Origin: Lachnospiraceae bacterium
GTDB lineage: Bacteria > Bacillota > Clostridia > Lachnospirales > Lachnospiraceae
Reading direction: 5' to 3'
Length of the DNA stretch: 64,000 nt
Assembly (NCBI GenBank): GCA_022790855.1
Contig: JAAVYA010000051.1
Location: forward strand, 62,001-126,000
Position 1 is the first letter of the stretch. The number at the start of each line of letters is the position of its first letter. Under the pieces are notes generated by a model. The model made no database searches, was not told where the DNA came from, and was given only the letters and a program-made list of their open reading frames with translations. The translations under genes and the position numbers were made by a program. Positions 17,331 through 24,629 of this stretch are shown one piece after another.

Positions 17331-18491
17331 TTAAAATTCTAATAACCGTTCCATAGCAGCGGCGATCACCGACCTGGGACTGGCCATATTCAATCGGAGA
17401 AAGCCCTCTCCTTCCGGTCCGAACCATGCTCCATCATTTACCCATATCCTGGCATGATTCCGAAGACGGTCCGATACCTGTTCCTGGGAATACCCATAAG
17501 ACGATACATTCATCCAGAGCAAATACGTCCCTTCCGGCTCCACCAGCGTAATCTTAGGAAGCTTTTCTTTCAGGTATGACCGGATATGTTCCAGATTTCC
17601 CTCCAGGTATGCCAGAAGCTCTTCCAGCCAGGGTTCTCCGTAGCGGTAGGCAGCTTCACAGGCTGCAAGTCCAAACAGGCCGGGTTCCTGGCAGGATACC
17701 CTCTCCAGCTCTTCCTGCATCTGTCTGCGGCGATCTTGATTTGGAATGAAAATATTGGAAATCTGCAGTCCGGCCAAATTAAATGTCTTGCTGGGAGCGG
17801 TACAAACCATACAATTATTTGCGAACGCTTCTCCCAGGGAGGCAAAATTGCGATGACTGAATCCTTTCCGGATAAAATCACAATGTATCTCATCTGCCAC
17901 AACAAATACGCCATGTTTGAAACAAATCTCTCCCATCCGACGCAGCTCCTCTTCCTTCCACACACGCCCCACCGGATTATGGGGATTGCATAAGAGAAAC
18001 AGTTTTACATGGTTACGGATGATTTTTTCCTCAAAATCCGCAAAGTCAATTTGATAACGGCCTTCTTCATACACCAAAGGATTGTTTACAACAATCCGTC
18101 CATTAGCCTCGATCACCCTGCTGAAGGGATGGTATACCGGGCGCTGGATTAAAACGCCCTCTCCTTCCTGGGTATATGCCCGGACCGCCGCCGCTAAAGC
18201 AAACACAACTCCCGGCGTCTGTATTGCCCACTCTTGTTTCACTTCCCAGCCGAAACGATGCAAAAACCAGTTACGCATCGCCCCAAAATACGTATCCTTC
18301 TGTATGGTATACCCATAGATGCCATGGTCCGCCGCCTTCTTTAGGGCTTCTTTTACTTCTGGAACAGTCTCAAAATCCATATCCGCCACCCACAGAGGAA
18401 GCGTGTCTTCCGGTAGTCCTTCCCGTCGGATCAAATCCACTTTTAAACTTCCAGTATTTCTTCTTTCAACTAATTTATCAAAATTGTACAT
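17331..18491 (-). CDS. MalY/PatB-type PLP-dependent C-S lyase
   Basis: A 386-residue fold-type I PLP enzyme: VADMDF at 35-40, CNPHNPVGRVW at 168-178, DEIHCDF at 200-206 and the PLP lysine K235 in APSKTFNLAGLQ. The VADMDF start and DEIHxDF motif mark the MalY/PatB group, which cleaves cystathionine and other cysteine conjugates to thiol, pyruvate and ammonia. It begins two bases after galE, so the two form an operon, though the pairing has no obvious metabolic reason. A true aminotransferase role cannot be excluded. Confidence 0.88.
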   Translation of the reverse strand: MYNFDKLVERRNTGSLKVDLIRREGLPEDTLPLWVADMDFETVPEVKEALKKAADHGIYGYTIQKDTYFGAMRNWFLHRFGWEVKQEWAIQTPGVVFALAAAVRAYTQEGEGVLIQRPVYHPFSRVIEANGRIVVNNPLVYEEGRYQIDFADFEEKIIRNHVKLFLLCNPHNPVGRVWKEEELRRMGEICFKHGVFVVADEIHCDFIRKGFSHRNFASLGEAFANNCMVCTAPSKTFNLAGLQISNIFIPNQDRRRQMQEELERVSCQEPGLFGLAACEAAYRYGEPWLEELLAYLEGNLEHIRSYLKEKLPKITLVEPEGTYLLWMNVSSYGYSQEQVSDRLRNHARIWVNDGAWFGPEGEGFLRLNMASPRSVIAAAMERLLEF

Positions 18492-18493
18492 TA

Positions 18494-19510
18494 TTATTCC
18501 TCATATCCATTGGGGTTCTGGCTCTGCCAACGCCAGGAATCTTCACACATACGTTCAATTCCAAATTCTGCTTCCCATCCAAGCTCTGCTTTTGCTTTTG
18601 CCGCATCTGCATAGCAGGATGCAATATCGCCCGGACGCCTGGGCTTGATCGCATAAGGAATTTTCTTTCCACAGGCCTTTTCAAAGGCCGCCACTACCTG
18701 AAGAACGCTGTATCCATTGCCGGTTCCCAGATTATAAATGCTGACGCCTGATTTGTCTTCGATTTTCTTTAACGCTCTTACATGTCCCTTGGCCAAATCT
18801 ACCACATGAATATAATCACGGACCCCTGTTCCATCCGGGGTATCATAGTCGTCCCCAAACACACCCAAGCACTCCAGCTTGCCTACTGCTACCTGGGCAA
18901 TATAGGGCAGCAGATTATTGGGAATTCCCTTGGGATCCTCCCCGATCTGCCCGCTCTCGTGGGCGCCGATGGGATTAAAATACCGAAGAAGCACCACATT
19001 CCATTCTGGATCCGCCACATGCAGATCCATGAGGATCTGCTCCAGCATAGATTTTGTCTGTCCGTATGGGTTGGTAATCTCTCCCTTCGGGCATTCCTCT
19101 GTAATTGGAACAAAAGCCGGATCCCCATAAACGGTAGCGGAAGAACTGAAAATAATATTTTTTACCCCGTGCTCCCGCATCACGTTACATAACAGCAGTG
19201 TGCCTGTAATATTATTATGATAATACTCCAAAGGCTTTGCCACTGATTCTCCCACAGCTTTTAATCCAGCAAAATGAATCACGGAATCAATTTTCTCTTT
19301 CTCAAAGACCTGATTCATCCCATCTTTATCTAATATATCCACCTGGTAAAAAGGAACCTGCTTCCCGGTAATCTGGGCTACCCGCTCCAAAGATTTCTCA
19401 CTGGAATTGGAAAGATTGTCCAGAACTACAACATCATATCCTGCGTTAATCAGCTCTATACATGTGTGGCTTCCGATATAACCGGCACCTCCTGTTACTA
19501 ATATGGCCAT
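18494..19510 (-). CDS. galE: UDP-glucose 4-epimerase
   Basis: The 338-residue protein is a full-length extended short-chain dehydrogenase. It has the NAD loop GGAGYIGSH at 7-15, the catalytic Ser in SSSATVYG near 124, and Tyr149 and Lys153 in NPYGQTK. It interconverts UDP-glucose and UDP-galactose in the Leloir pathway and for surface polysaccharides. GGAGGTG stands upstream of the ATG, and a clear promoter lies at 19552-19580. The C-S lyase gene follows two bases later. Confidence 0.95.
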   Translation of the reverse strand: MAILVTGGAGYIGSHTCIELINAGYDVVVLDNLSNSSEKSLERVAQITGKQVPFYQVDILDKDGMNQVFEKEKIDSVIHFAGLKAVGESVAKPLEYYHNNITGTLLLCNVMREHGVKNIIFSSSATVYGDPAFVPITEECPKGEITNPYGQTKSMLEQILMDLHVADPEWNVVLLRYFNPIGAHESGQIGEDPKGIPNNLLPYIAQVAVGKLECLGVFGDDYDTPDGTGVRDYIHVVDLAKGHVRALKKIEDKSGVSIYNLGTGNGYSVLQVVAAFEKACGKKIPYAIKPRRPGDIASCYADAAKAKAELGWEAEFGIERMCEDSWRWQSQNPNGYEE

Positions 19511-19551
19511 ATGACACCTCCTAAATGATATGTTAAATTTTTATCTACCCT

Positions 19552-19580
19552 ATTTTAGCACACCGCAGTATTACTTTCAA
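19552..19580 (-). promoter_or_regulatory. Promoter of galE
   Basis: Minus-strand TTGAAA (19575-19580) and TAAAAT (19552-19557) with a 17-base spacer, about 45 bases before the galE start. It lies in the 302-base divergent gap 19511-19812, where I see nothing else but the opposing promoter. Confidence 0.65.
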
Positions 19581-19700
19581 GAACAAAGAGAATTGTTATA
19601 ATAGTGCTGCGCGTTCCTGACCCGTAAAAAGTAACCATTCCGGATCTGTATATTGTAACAAATAGTACACATTTTGTTGTGGAAATACATGGAAGGCATC

Positions 19701-19729
19701 TTGTAAATTCTCGATCTATATGTTATACT
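19701..19729 (+). promoter_or_regulatory. Promoter of the FliD-like gene
   Basis: TTGTAA (19701-19706) and TATACT (19724-19729), 17-base spacer, on the plus strand in front of the gene at 19813. A second TATAAT at 19596-19601 has no good -35. Confidence 0.55.
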
Positions 19730-19812
19730 GACTATAATTAATTACAGATATATCGCATATGTCAAGCATAAGGATATGCAGGTTTCTATTTTATTCAAAG
19801 GAGTGATGATAT

Positions 19813-21030
19813 ATGAGTCAAGGCAATTCACAGTTTTTTCAAAGCTTTTCCTTTAGCGGCGGATCTGGAACCCAGAATTATCTTTCAGATTATGCCAGCA
19901 TTAAGAACGGCAGCTATGGCAAGCTTTTAAGGGCTTATTATGGGAAAGGGAATAGTTCCACCACAGAAGCGTCGGGCACGAAGAAGCGCACCAATACCCT
20001 TGATAAAATTTTGGAAGAGAAGAAGAATCCGAAGATTTCCAAACAGGCACAGGAAGCAAACACGAATTTGACAGCAGGGCTTTCCAATCTTAAGAGTTCT
20101 GTTTCAGCGTTACAGAACGATAAGACATTTACCGATACGGCAAATGGCCAGAGTGCGTCAGAGAAGGTAGTCTCCGCAATGAAGAATTATGTAGCGGATT
20201 ACAATAGTGTCGTAACTGCAGCAAAGCGTTCCACGCTGACAAGTAAGACAGCATATGTGGCAAATATGATGCAAAGTACGTCTGCCAATAGAGATCAGCT
20301 TGCGGAGCTGGGCATTTCCATCAATGCAAACGGAACATTACAGTTGAATGAAAATAAGCTGAAGGAAGCAGATGTTTCGAAAGTGCAGGAGCTGTTTTCG
20401 ACCGATGATATCATGAGCTATGGTTCTAAGATCAGTTCCCGTCTCCATTTTGCCAATACTACGGTCTCCACAAATAATACAAATAAGACAGACAGTACCG
20501 ATAAGACAGATAGTACCGATGACACAGGAACAAACAATACTACCGGTTCCAGCGCGGCAGCCCTCAAGGCAGACAGCCAGACAATGGCATCCGATCAGTT
20601 ATATGAGAGAGTCAAAGATGCAGATGGCAATGAGACAGACAAATATGATATAGACAAGATTTTTGCAGCTGCAAAGAGCTTTGTAGGCAATTATAACCGT
20701 ATGTTCAATACCGCTGAATCCAGTGCGAATTCTGGCGTATTGGCAAATCTGTCTCAGATTAAATCAAATACGGCTAAGAATGCAGCAGCATTGAAGCAAT
20801 TTGGCATCCATGTGGATGTAAAAGGCAGAATGCAGATTGATGAGGACACATTTAAGAAATCAGATATGTCCCAGGTACAGAAGTTTTTCAAGAACTATGG
20901 TTCTTCTGTTGCCACCCATGCTTCACTGGTAGATTTCTATATGACCACCAATGCCAATGCTGCCACTGGTTATACTCCTGCCGGAGCATATAATGTACAG
21001 GGAAGTTCCCGCTATGCTGATTTTATCTAA
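19813..21030 (+). CDS. FliD-like orphan protein with an internal duplication
   Basis: The 405-residue protein has no signal peptide or membrane segment. Residues 120-212 and 284-378 are two copies of one module: NYVADYNSVVTAAK matches SFVGNYNRMFNTAE, and ELGISINANGTLQLNENKLK matches QFGIHVDVKGRMQIDEDTFK. The pattern resembles the C-terminal helical region of flagellar cap protein FliD (LGISxxxxGxLxLDExKLKxA). A Thr/Asp/Asn-rich linker (220-248) joins them. No flagellar gene is nearby, so a structural or surface role is only a guess. AAAGGAG lies before the ATG and a terminator follows the stop. Confidence 0.65.
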   Translation: MSQGNSQFFQSFSFSGGSGTQNYLSDYASIKNGSYGKLLRAYYGKGNSSTTEASGTKKRTNTLDKILEEKKNPKISKQAQEANTNLTAGLSNLKSSVSALQNDKTFTDTANGQSASEKVVSAMKNYVADYNSVVTAAKRSTLTSKTAYVANMMQSTSANRDQLAELGISINANGTLQLNENKLKEADVSKVQELFSTDDIMSYGSKISSRLHFANTTVSTNNTNKTDSTDKTDSTDDTGTNNTTGSSAAALKADSQTMASDQLYERVKDADGNETDKYDIDKIFAAAKSFVGNYNRMFNTAESSANSGVLANLSQIKSNTAKNAAALKQFGIHVDVKGRMQIDEDTFKKSDMSQVQKFFKNYGSSVATHASLVDFYMTTNANAATGYTPAGAYNVQGSSRYADFI

Positions 21031-21096
21031 TTTGTTTTAGGGTGTATTTAAAGAATTATTTTTCTAATATACCAGCGGAAAGATAAGAACATGCAA

Positions 21097-21140
21097 GAGG
21101 CGAATCAACCAGAATGAAATCTGGTGATTCGTCTCATTTT
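21097..21140 (+). terminator. Intrinsic terminator after the FliD-like gene
   Basis: Long stem (GAGGCGAATCA.CCAGA paired with TCTGG.GATTCGTCTC) followed by TTTTATTT. It reaches the last codons of the convergent anti-sigma gene. Confidence 0.75.
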
Positions 21141-21897
21141 ATTTATGATGATGATTGTGGTTTTCATGATAATGCCCTCCCTCATGGCTGCAGCCTGACC
21201 CACTCTGATTTTCTTCCTCTGAGCTGTCCTGCCCGCTCTCATACCAGGAAAGCATCTGATAAAGCTGACACATCGTCATATGTTGGCACTCTTCAGCCGT
21301 AAAATCTGCATCATATTGGGAAAGCATCTGGTAGATCTGATATTTTCCAAGAGACATCCCGTGGGAATGGGCAGAAGCAACATTATCCAGATCAGCTCCT
21401 ACGCAGGTTCCATGATGCTGCATAGTAGCCGCACTCCCCTTCAATTCCGACAGTAGCTCTTCTTCCCTGGGAGAAGCCACCGTAAACGTCAAATCGGCGT
21501 CATCTGTAAGATATCTCTGCAGCGCTTTGCTTTCCAGTAATAATTCCACCGCTTTTAAATAACTTTTACCTTTTAACTGCAAATGGCGCAACACCCGTTC
21601 TCCATCTTTATTGCGGCTCTCGGCCCGCACCACATAATTCATCCCATTCAGCGTCAGCTCAATGGAAGGATTTACATCCACGCTGACATAGGAAACGGGC
21701 TTCTCCCAATAGTACCATCCTCCCAATACAAAGCAAAGTAACAGAACTGCAAATACCGGTTTCAGTATCACAACACCGCTTCGCTTTTTCTTTTTTCCCA
21801 TCTCCTGAATCAAATAGTCGGATACGGAACGCTTCATCTGTTCCGTGGCACGAACCTGCTGAAATGCATCTTGTATCTTGTCACGCAATGCCGTCAC
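21139..21897 (-). CDS. Anti-sigma-like membrane protein with His-rich C-terminus
   Basis: The 252-residue protein has a cytoplasmic N-terminus (1-43), one transmembrane helix (45-62) and an extracytoplasmic domain opening with YVSVDVNPSIELTLN (70-84), a hallmark of RsgI-type anti-sigma factors. Further on are two short repeats (YQIYQMLSQYD and CQLYQMLSWYE) and a tail with CSHEGGHYHENHNHHHK. The gene overlaps the ECF sigma gene by 17 bases, the usual arrangement for a sigma and its anti-sigma. The His-rich tail and HH/HSH motifs (161-179) suggest metal binding, which is inference. Confidence 0.75.
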   Translation of the reverse strand: MTALRDKIQDAFQQVRATEQMKRSVSDYLIQEMGKKKKRSGVVILKPVFAVLLLCFVLGGWYYWEKPVSYVSVDVNPSIELTLNGMNYVVRAESRNKDGERVLRHLQLKGKSYLKAVELLLESKALQRYLTDDADLTFTVASPREEELLSELKGSAATMQHHGTCVGADLDNVASAHSHGMSLGKYQIYQMLSQYDADFTAEECQHMTMCQLYQMLSWYESGQDSSEEENQSGSGCSHEGGHYHENHNHHHK

Positions 21898-22363
21898 CTC
21901 CCAGCTTCTGTTTCAGTAATTCCCTTCCCCTTGATAAAAGGGAATATACGGTATTTTCTTTCTTATGAAGCATCTCTCCTATCTCCCGGGCTGTGTAGCC
22001 TTCATAATAATGCAAATATATCGGATCTTTATACTTTTGCGGCAGGGAAAGAACAGCCTCCAATACGCCAAGCTGTACCGGCATTACACTGGCTGCTTCC
22101 TGGGAAAGCACATCCAAAGGAACCGTATAGCGGCGGAACAGGCTTTTTTTCAAATCTTTGCATGCATTGATCGTCACCCGGATCAGCCAGGCTTTTTCAT
22201 GTTCTTCACTTTCAAAGGCAACAGAATGAAGGATATACTTCAGGAATACCTCCTGAAGCACATCCTCCGTATCTGCATGGTTCTTCAAATGTAACAGACA
22301 AATTCTCCGTACCATGTCCGCGTATAATTCTACTACACGCTTTGCCTCCTGTTCGCTACGCAT
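21881..22363 (-). CDS. ECF-type RNA polymerase sigma factor
   Basis: A 160-residue sigma-70 family protein with region 2 (ADTEDVLQEVFLKYI, AWLIRVTINACKD) and region 4 (LPQKYKDPIYLHYYEGYTAREIGEMLHKKENTVYSLLSRGRELL). It has only these two domains, so it is group 4 (ECF). AAGGGG precedes the ATG. It is flanked by the Cys-rich repeat protein upstream (27 bases) and the anti-sigma gene downstream (overlapping). It should direct polymerase to its own operon, but I could not pick out a repeated promoter motif. Confidence 0.9.
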   Translation of the reverse strand: MRSEQEAKRVVELYADMVRRICLLHLKNHADTEDVLQEVFLKYILHSVAFESEEHEKAWLIRVTINACKDLKKSLFRRYTVPLDVLSQEAASVMPVQLGVLEAVLSLPQKYKDPIYLHYYEGYTAREIGEMLHKKENTVYSLLSRGRELLKQKLGGDGIA

Positions 22364-22390
22364 CGGATATCCCCTTGCACCCTATTTTGA

Positions 22391-23182
22391 TTAGTGATGC
22401 CCTCTTCTGTTATGATGACCGCCACTATTATGATGACCATATCCATTTCCACTTCCGCCCACACAGTGATCGCAGATCCCATCACCGTTATCATCTACAT
22501 AATAAGCGCAGCTGTTATGGCCGCCTCCTACACAGTGGTCGCAAATGCCGTCGCCGTTATCATCTACATAATAAGCGCAGCTTCCGCTACCATTTCCATT
22601 GCAATTATCACAGAGCCCGTCGCCGTTATTGTCTACAAAGCTTCCGCATCCGCCGTTCCCGCTGTGTACGCAATGATCACATACGCCGTCGCCATTGGCA
22701 TCCACATAATATCCGCACCCGCTATTATTGTTCCCATGGCAATTATCACACAGTCCATCACCGTTGGCGTCTACATAATTCCCACAGTCTCCGCTTCCCA
22801 CATGTACGCAATGGTCGCAGATCCCATCGCCGTTGGCGTCTACGTAATAGCTGCATACCGTTGCTGCTGCCGGCTGTTCATTCTCTACCGGGGTTGTGTC
22901 CTCTGCCGGTGTGGTGTCTTCTACCGGCTGCTGCTCATTTGACGTATTGTCTTCAGCAGGAGCCGGATCTGCCTCTTCGCTTTCCTGTGTCTTCTCTTCT
23001 TCTACTGCCGGCGTCTCTTCCGGCGCCTCGTTGTCCTTAACTTCATCTTCTGTACCATTCTCTTCCACAAGCACTTCCTTCTGGGGAGCTGCTTTCTTCT
23101 GTTGAATATTAGAAGCAATCACCGGAATGGAAATCCCGCATATCACCAGACATGCCAACCCTGCAATTAGTATTTTCTTCAT
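22391..23182 (-). CDS. Secreted acidic protein with six Cys-rich EF-hand-like repeats
   Basis: The 263-residue protein has a signal peptide or anchor (about 1-24), an acidic Glu/Pro/Thr-rich spacer (30-109), six exact 23-residue repeats (110-247) and a His-rich tail ending RRGHH. Each repeat reads roughly C-x-x-Y-V-D-x-N-G-D-G-x-C-D-x-C followed by a Gly/Asn spacer. DxNGDGxxD is the calcium loop of EF-hand and dockerin modules, here fused to three cysteines. The gene precedes the ECF sigma and anti-sigma genes and is probably their target or partner. Metal or calcium binding outside the membrane is likely; the ligand is unknown. Confidence 0.7.
   Translation of the reverse strand: MKKILIAGLACLVICGISIPVIASNIQQKKAAPQKEVLVEENGTEDEVKDNEAPEETPAVEEEKTQESEEADPAPAEDNTSNEQQPVEDTTPAEDTTPVENEQPAAATVCSYYVDANGDGICDHCVHVGSGDCGNYVDANGDGLCDNCHGNNNSGCGYYVDANGDGVCDHCVHSGNGGCGSFVDNNGDGLCDNCNGNGSGSCAYYVDDNGDGICDHCVGGGHNSCAYYVDDNGDGICDHCVGGSGNGYGHHNSGGHHNRRGHH
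22442..22855 (-). repeat. Six 69-base tandem repeats coding the Cys/EF-hand units
   Basis: Six in-frame 69-base units encode residues 110-247 of the secreted repeat protein. Units 5 and 6 differ only in the spacer, pointing to recent duplication; units 1-4 alternate between DHC and DNC forms. Confidence 0.85.
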
Positions 23183-23351
23183 TTTTTCCTCCTTATTTAT
23201 GTCCTTTTACTTATAATACGACACGCTGCAAAGAATCCTTGCATTCTTTTTGGAAAATTTTTTCTTTCTTTATTTGACGCTCCCATAAAACCCCGCATAA
23301 CCATCCCGTCCTTTTCATAGGATAAAAAAAAACAGGTAAGGAGTATTCCAT

Positions 23352-24554
23352 TTGAATATAGAAGACTTCCTGCAAATGTATACCAAGGAATTTATCCGTA
23401 TCCGCAGAGAGCTGCATCAATGCGCCGAACTGTCTACACTGGAATATGAAACCGGAGCTCTCATCCGCCGTTATCTGGAACAGTGGGGCGTCTCTTATGA
23501 TTATCCGGTGGCAGAGACCGGAATTGTTGCTGAAATCCAAGGAACCTCTCCGGCAGGCAGCCCGCCGGAGGCTTTCCCCAATAAAACAGTCGCCCTTAGG
23601 GCAGATATGGATGCCCTTCCGGTATATGAAGATTCCTGTCACTCATGCTGCTCCAAACATCCCGGCGTTATGCATGCCTGCGGCCACGACGCCCATATGG
23701 CTATCGCCCTTGGCGCCGCCCGTTTTTTTCAGGAAAACAGACATGACTTTACAGGATGTATCAAAATTTTCTTTCAGCCTGCAGAAGAGACCATTGGAGG
23801 CGCCAGTCGTATGGTGCAAGAGGGCTGTATGGAACGGCCCGCCGTAGATTATGTAATCGGGCTTCATGTGGCGCCTTATCTTTCAACCGGAGACATTGAA
23901 ATAAAATACGGCAAGCTGTATGCGGCTTCCGACGAGGTCTCCATAACAGTAAAAGGAAAAGGCTGCCACGGCGCTTACCCGGATACCGGGATAGACGCCA
24001 TTGTGCTGGCCGGACAGCTGATATCTGCCCTTCAGACCATTATCAGCCGTAATGTGGCTCCCACAGACCCATGCGTTCTTTCCTTTGGAACGATTCATGG
24101 GGGATGCGCCCGCAATATCCTGGCAGATACCGTAGATCTCACAGGAATCCTGCGTACCACAGATCCCAATACCCGTACAAGGATACAGGAAATGATCTCT
24201 CAAATGGCCCAAGCCCTCCCCGCCGCCATGGGAGGCCATGGAAAAGCTGTATTTTCTCCGGGCTATGACGCATTGATCAATACGGACGCCTTGGTGGATA
24301 TCCTTGCAGACACCGCCGCCCCCATCCTGGGCCGGGAACATATCCGCTGGAAGCCAGCTCCGGGAATGGGCGTGGAAGACTTTTCGCATTTCCTGGAAAA
24401 AGCCCCCGGCGTATTTTATCACCTGGGCTGCAGTAATCCTCATAAAGGAATATCCGCGCCCTTGCACAGCCGGGACTTTTCCCTGGATGAAGGCTGCATT
24501 GCCCTGGGGATCCATCTGCAGACAGCCCTTGCAAAAGCATTGCTGCAGACATAA
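23352..24554 (+). CDS. M20-family amidohydrolase (hippurate hydrolase / N-acyl-amino-acid deacylase type)
   Basis: The 400-residue protein is a metal-dependent M20D peptidase-like hydrolase. It has ALRADMDALP at 81-90, the metal site MHACGHDAHM at 107-116 (C110, H112), FQPAEE at 141-146 (E145 and E146), GLHVAP near 171 and a late His in LHSRDF. The middle dimerisation domain spans about 185-300. The likely start is a TTG at 23352 with AGGAG eight bases upstream; no better ATG exists. Such enzymes remove acyl groups from amino acids (hippurate, N-acetyl compounds, IAA conjugates); the exact substrate is open. It is a single gene, convergent with the c-di-GMP gene. Confidence 0.88.
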   Translation: MNIEDFLQMYTKEFIRIRRELHQCAELSTLEYETGALIRRYLEQWGVSYDYPVAETGIVAEIQGTSPAGSPPEAFPNKTVALRADMDALPVYEDSCHSCCSKHPGVMHACGHDAHMAIALGAARFFQENRHDFTGCIKIFFQPAEETIGGASRMVQEGCMERPAVDYVIGLHVAPYLSTGDIEIKYGKLYAASDEVSITVKGKGCHGAYPDTGIDAIVLAGQLISALQTIISRNVAPTDPCVLSFGTIHGGCARNILADTVDLTGILRTTDPNTRTRIQEMISQMAQALPAAMGGHGKAVFSPGYDALINTDALVDILADTAAPILGREHIRWKPAPGMGVEDFSHFLEKAPGVFYHLGCSNPHKGISAPLHSRDFSLDEGCIALGIHLQTALAKALLQT

Positions 24555-24574
24555 CTGCTCAAAAATAGCAGTTT

Positions 24575-24607
24575 CAAAATTGCCCGCGCCAACAAACAGC
24601 GCGGGCA
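24575..24607 (-). terminator. Terminator between convergent genes
   Basis: A nine-base perfect stem (TGCCCGCGC / GCGCGGGCA, 24581-24607) followed on the minus strand by ATTTTG. It ends the c-di-GMP gene. A weaker plus-strand hairpin ACTGCT/AGCAGT lies just before it. Confidence 0.6.
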
Positions 24608-24629
24608 GCCTGCCCTAATCGTCAAAAAA

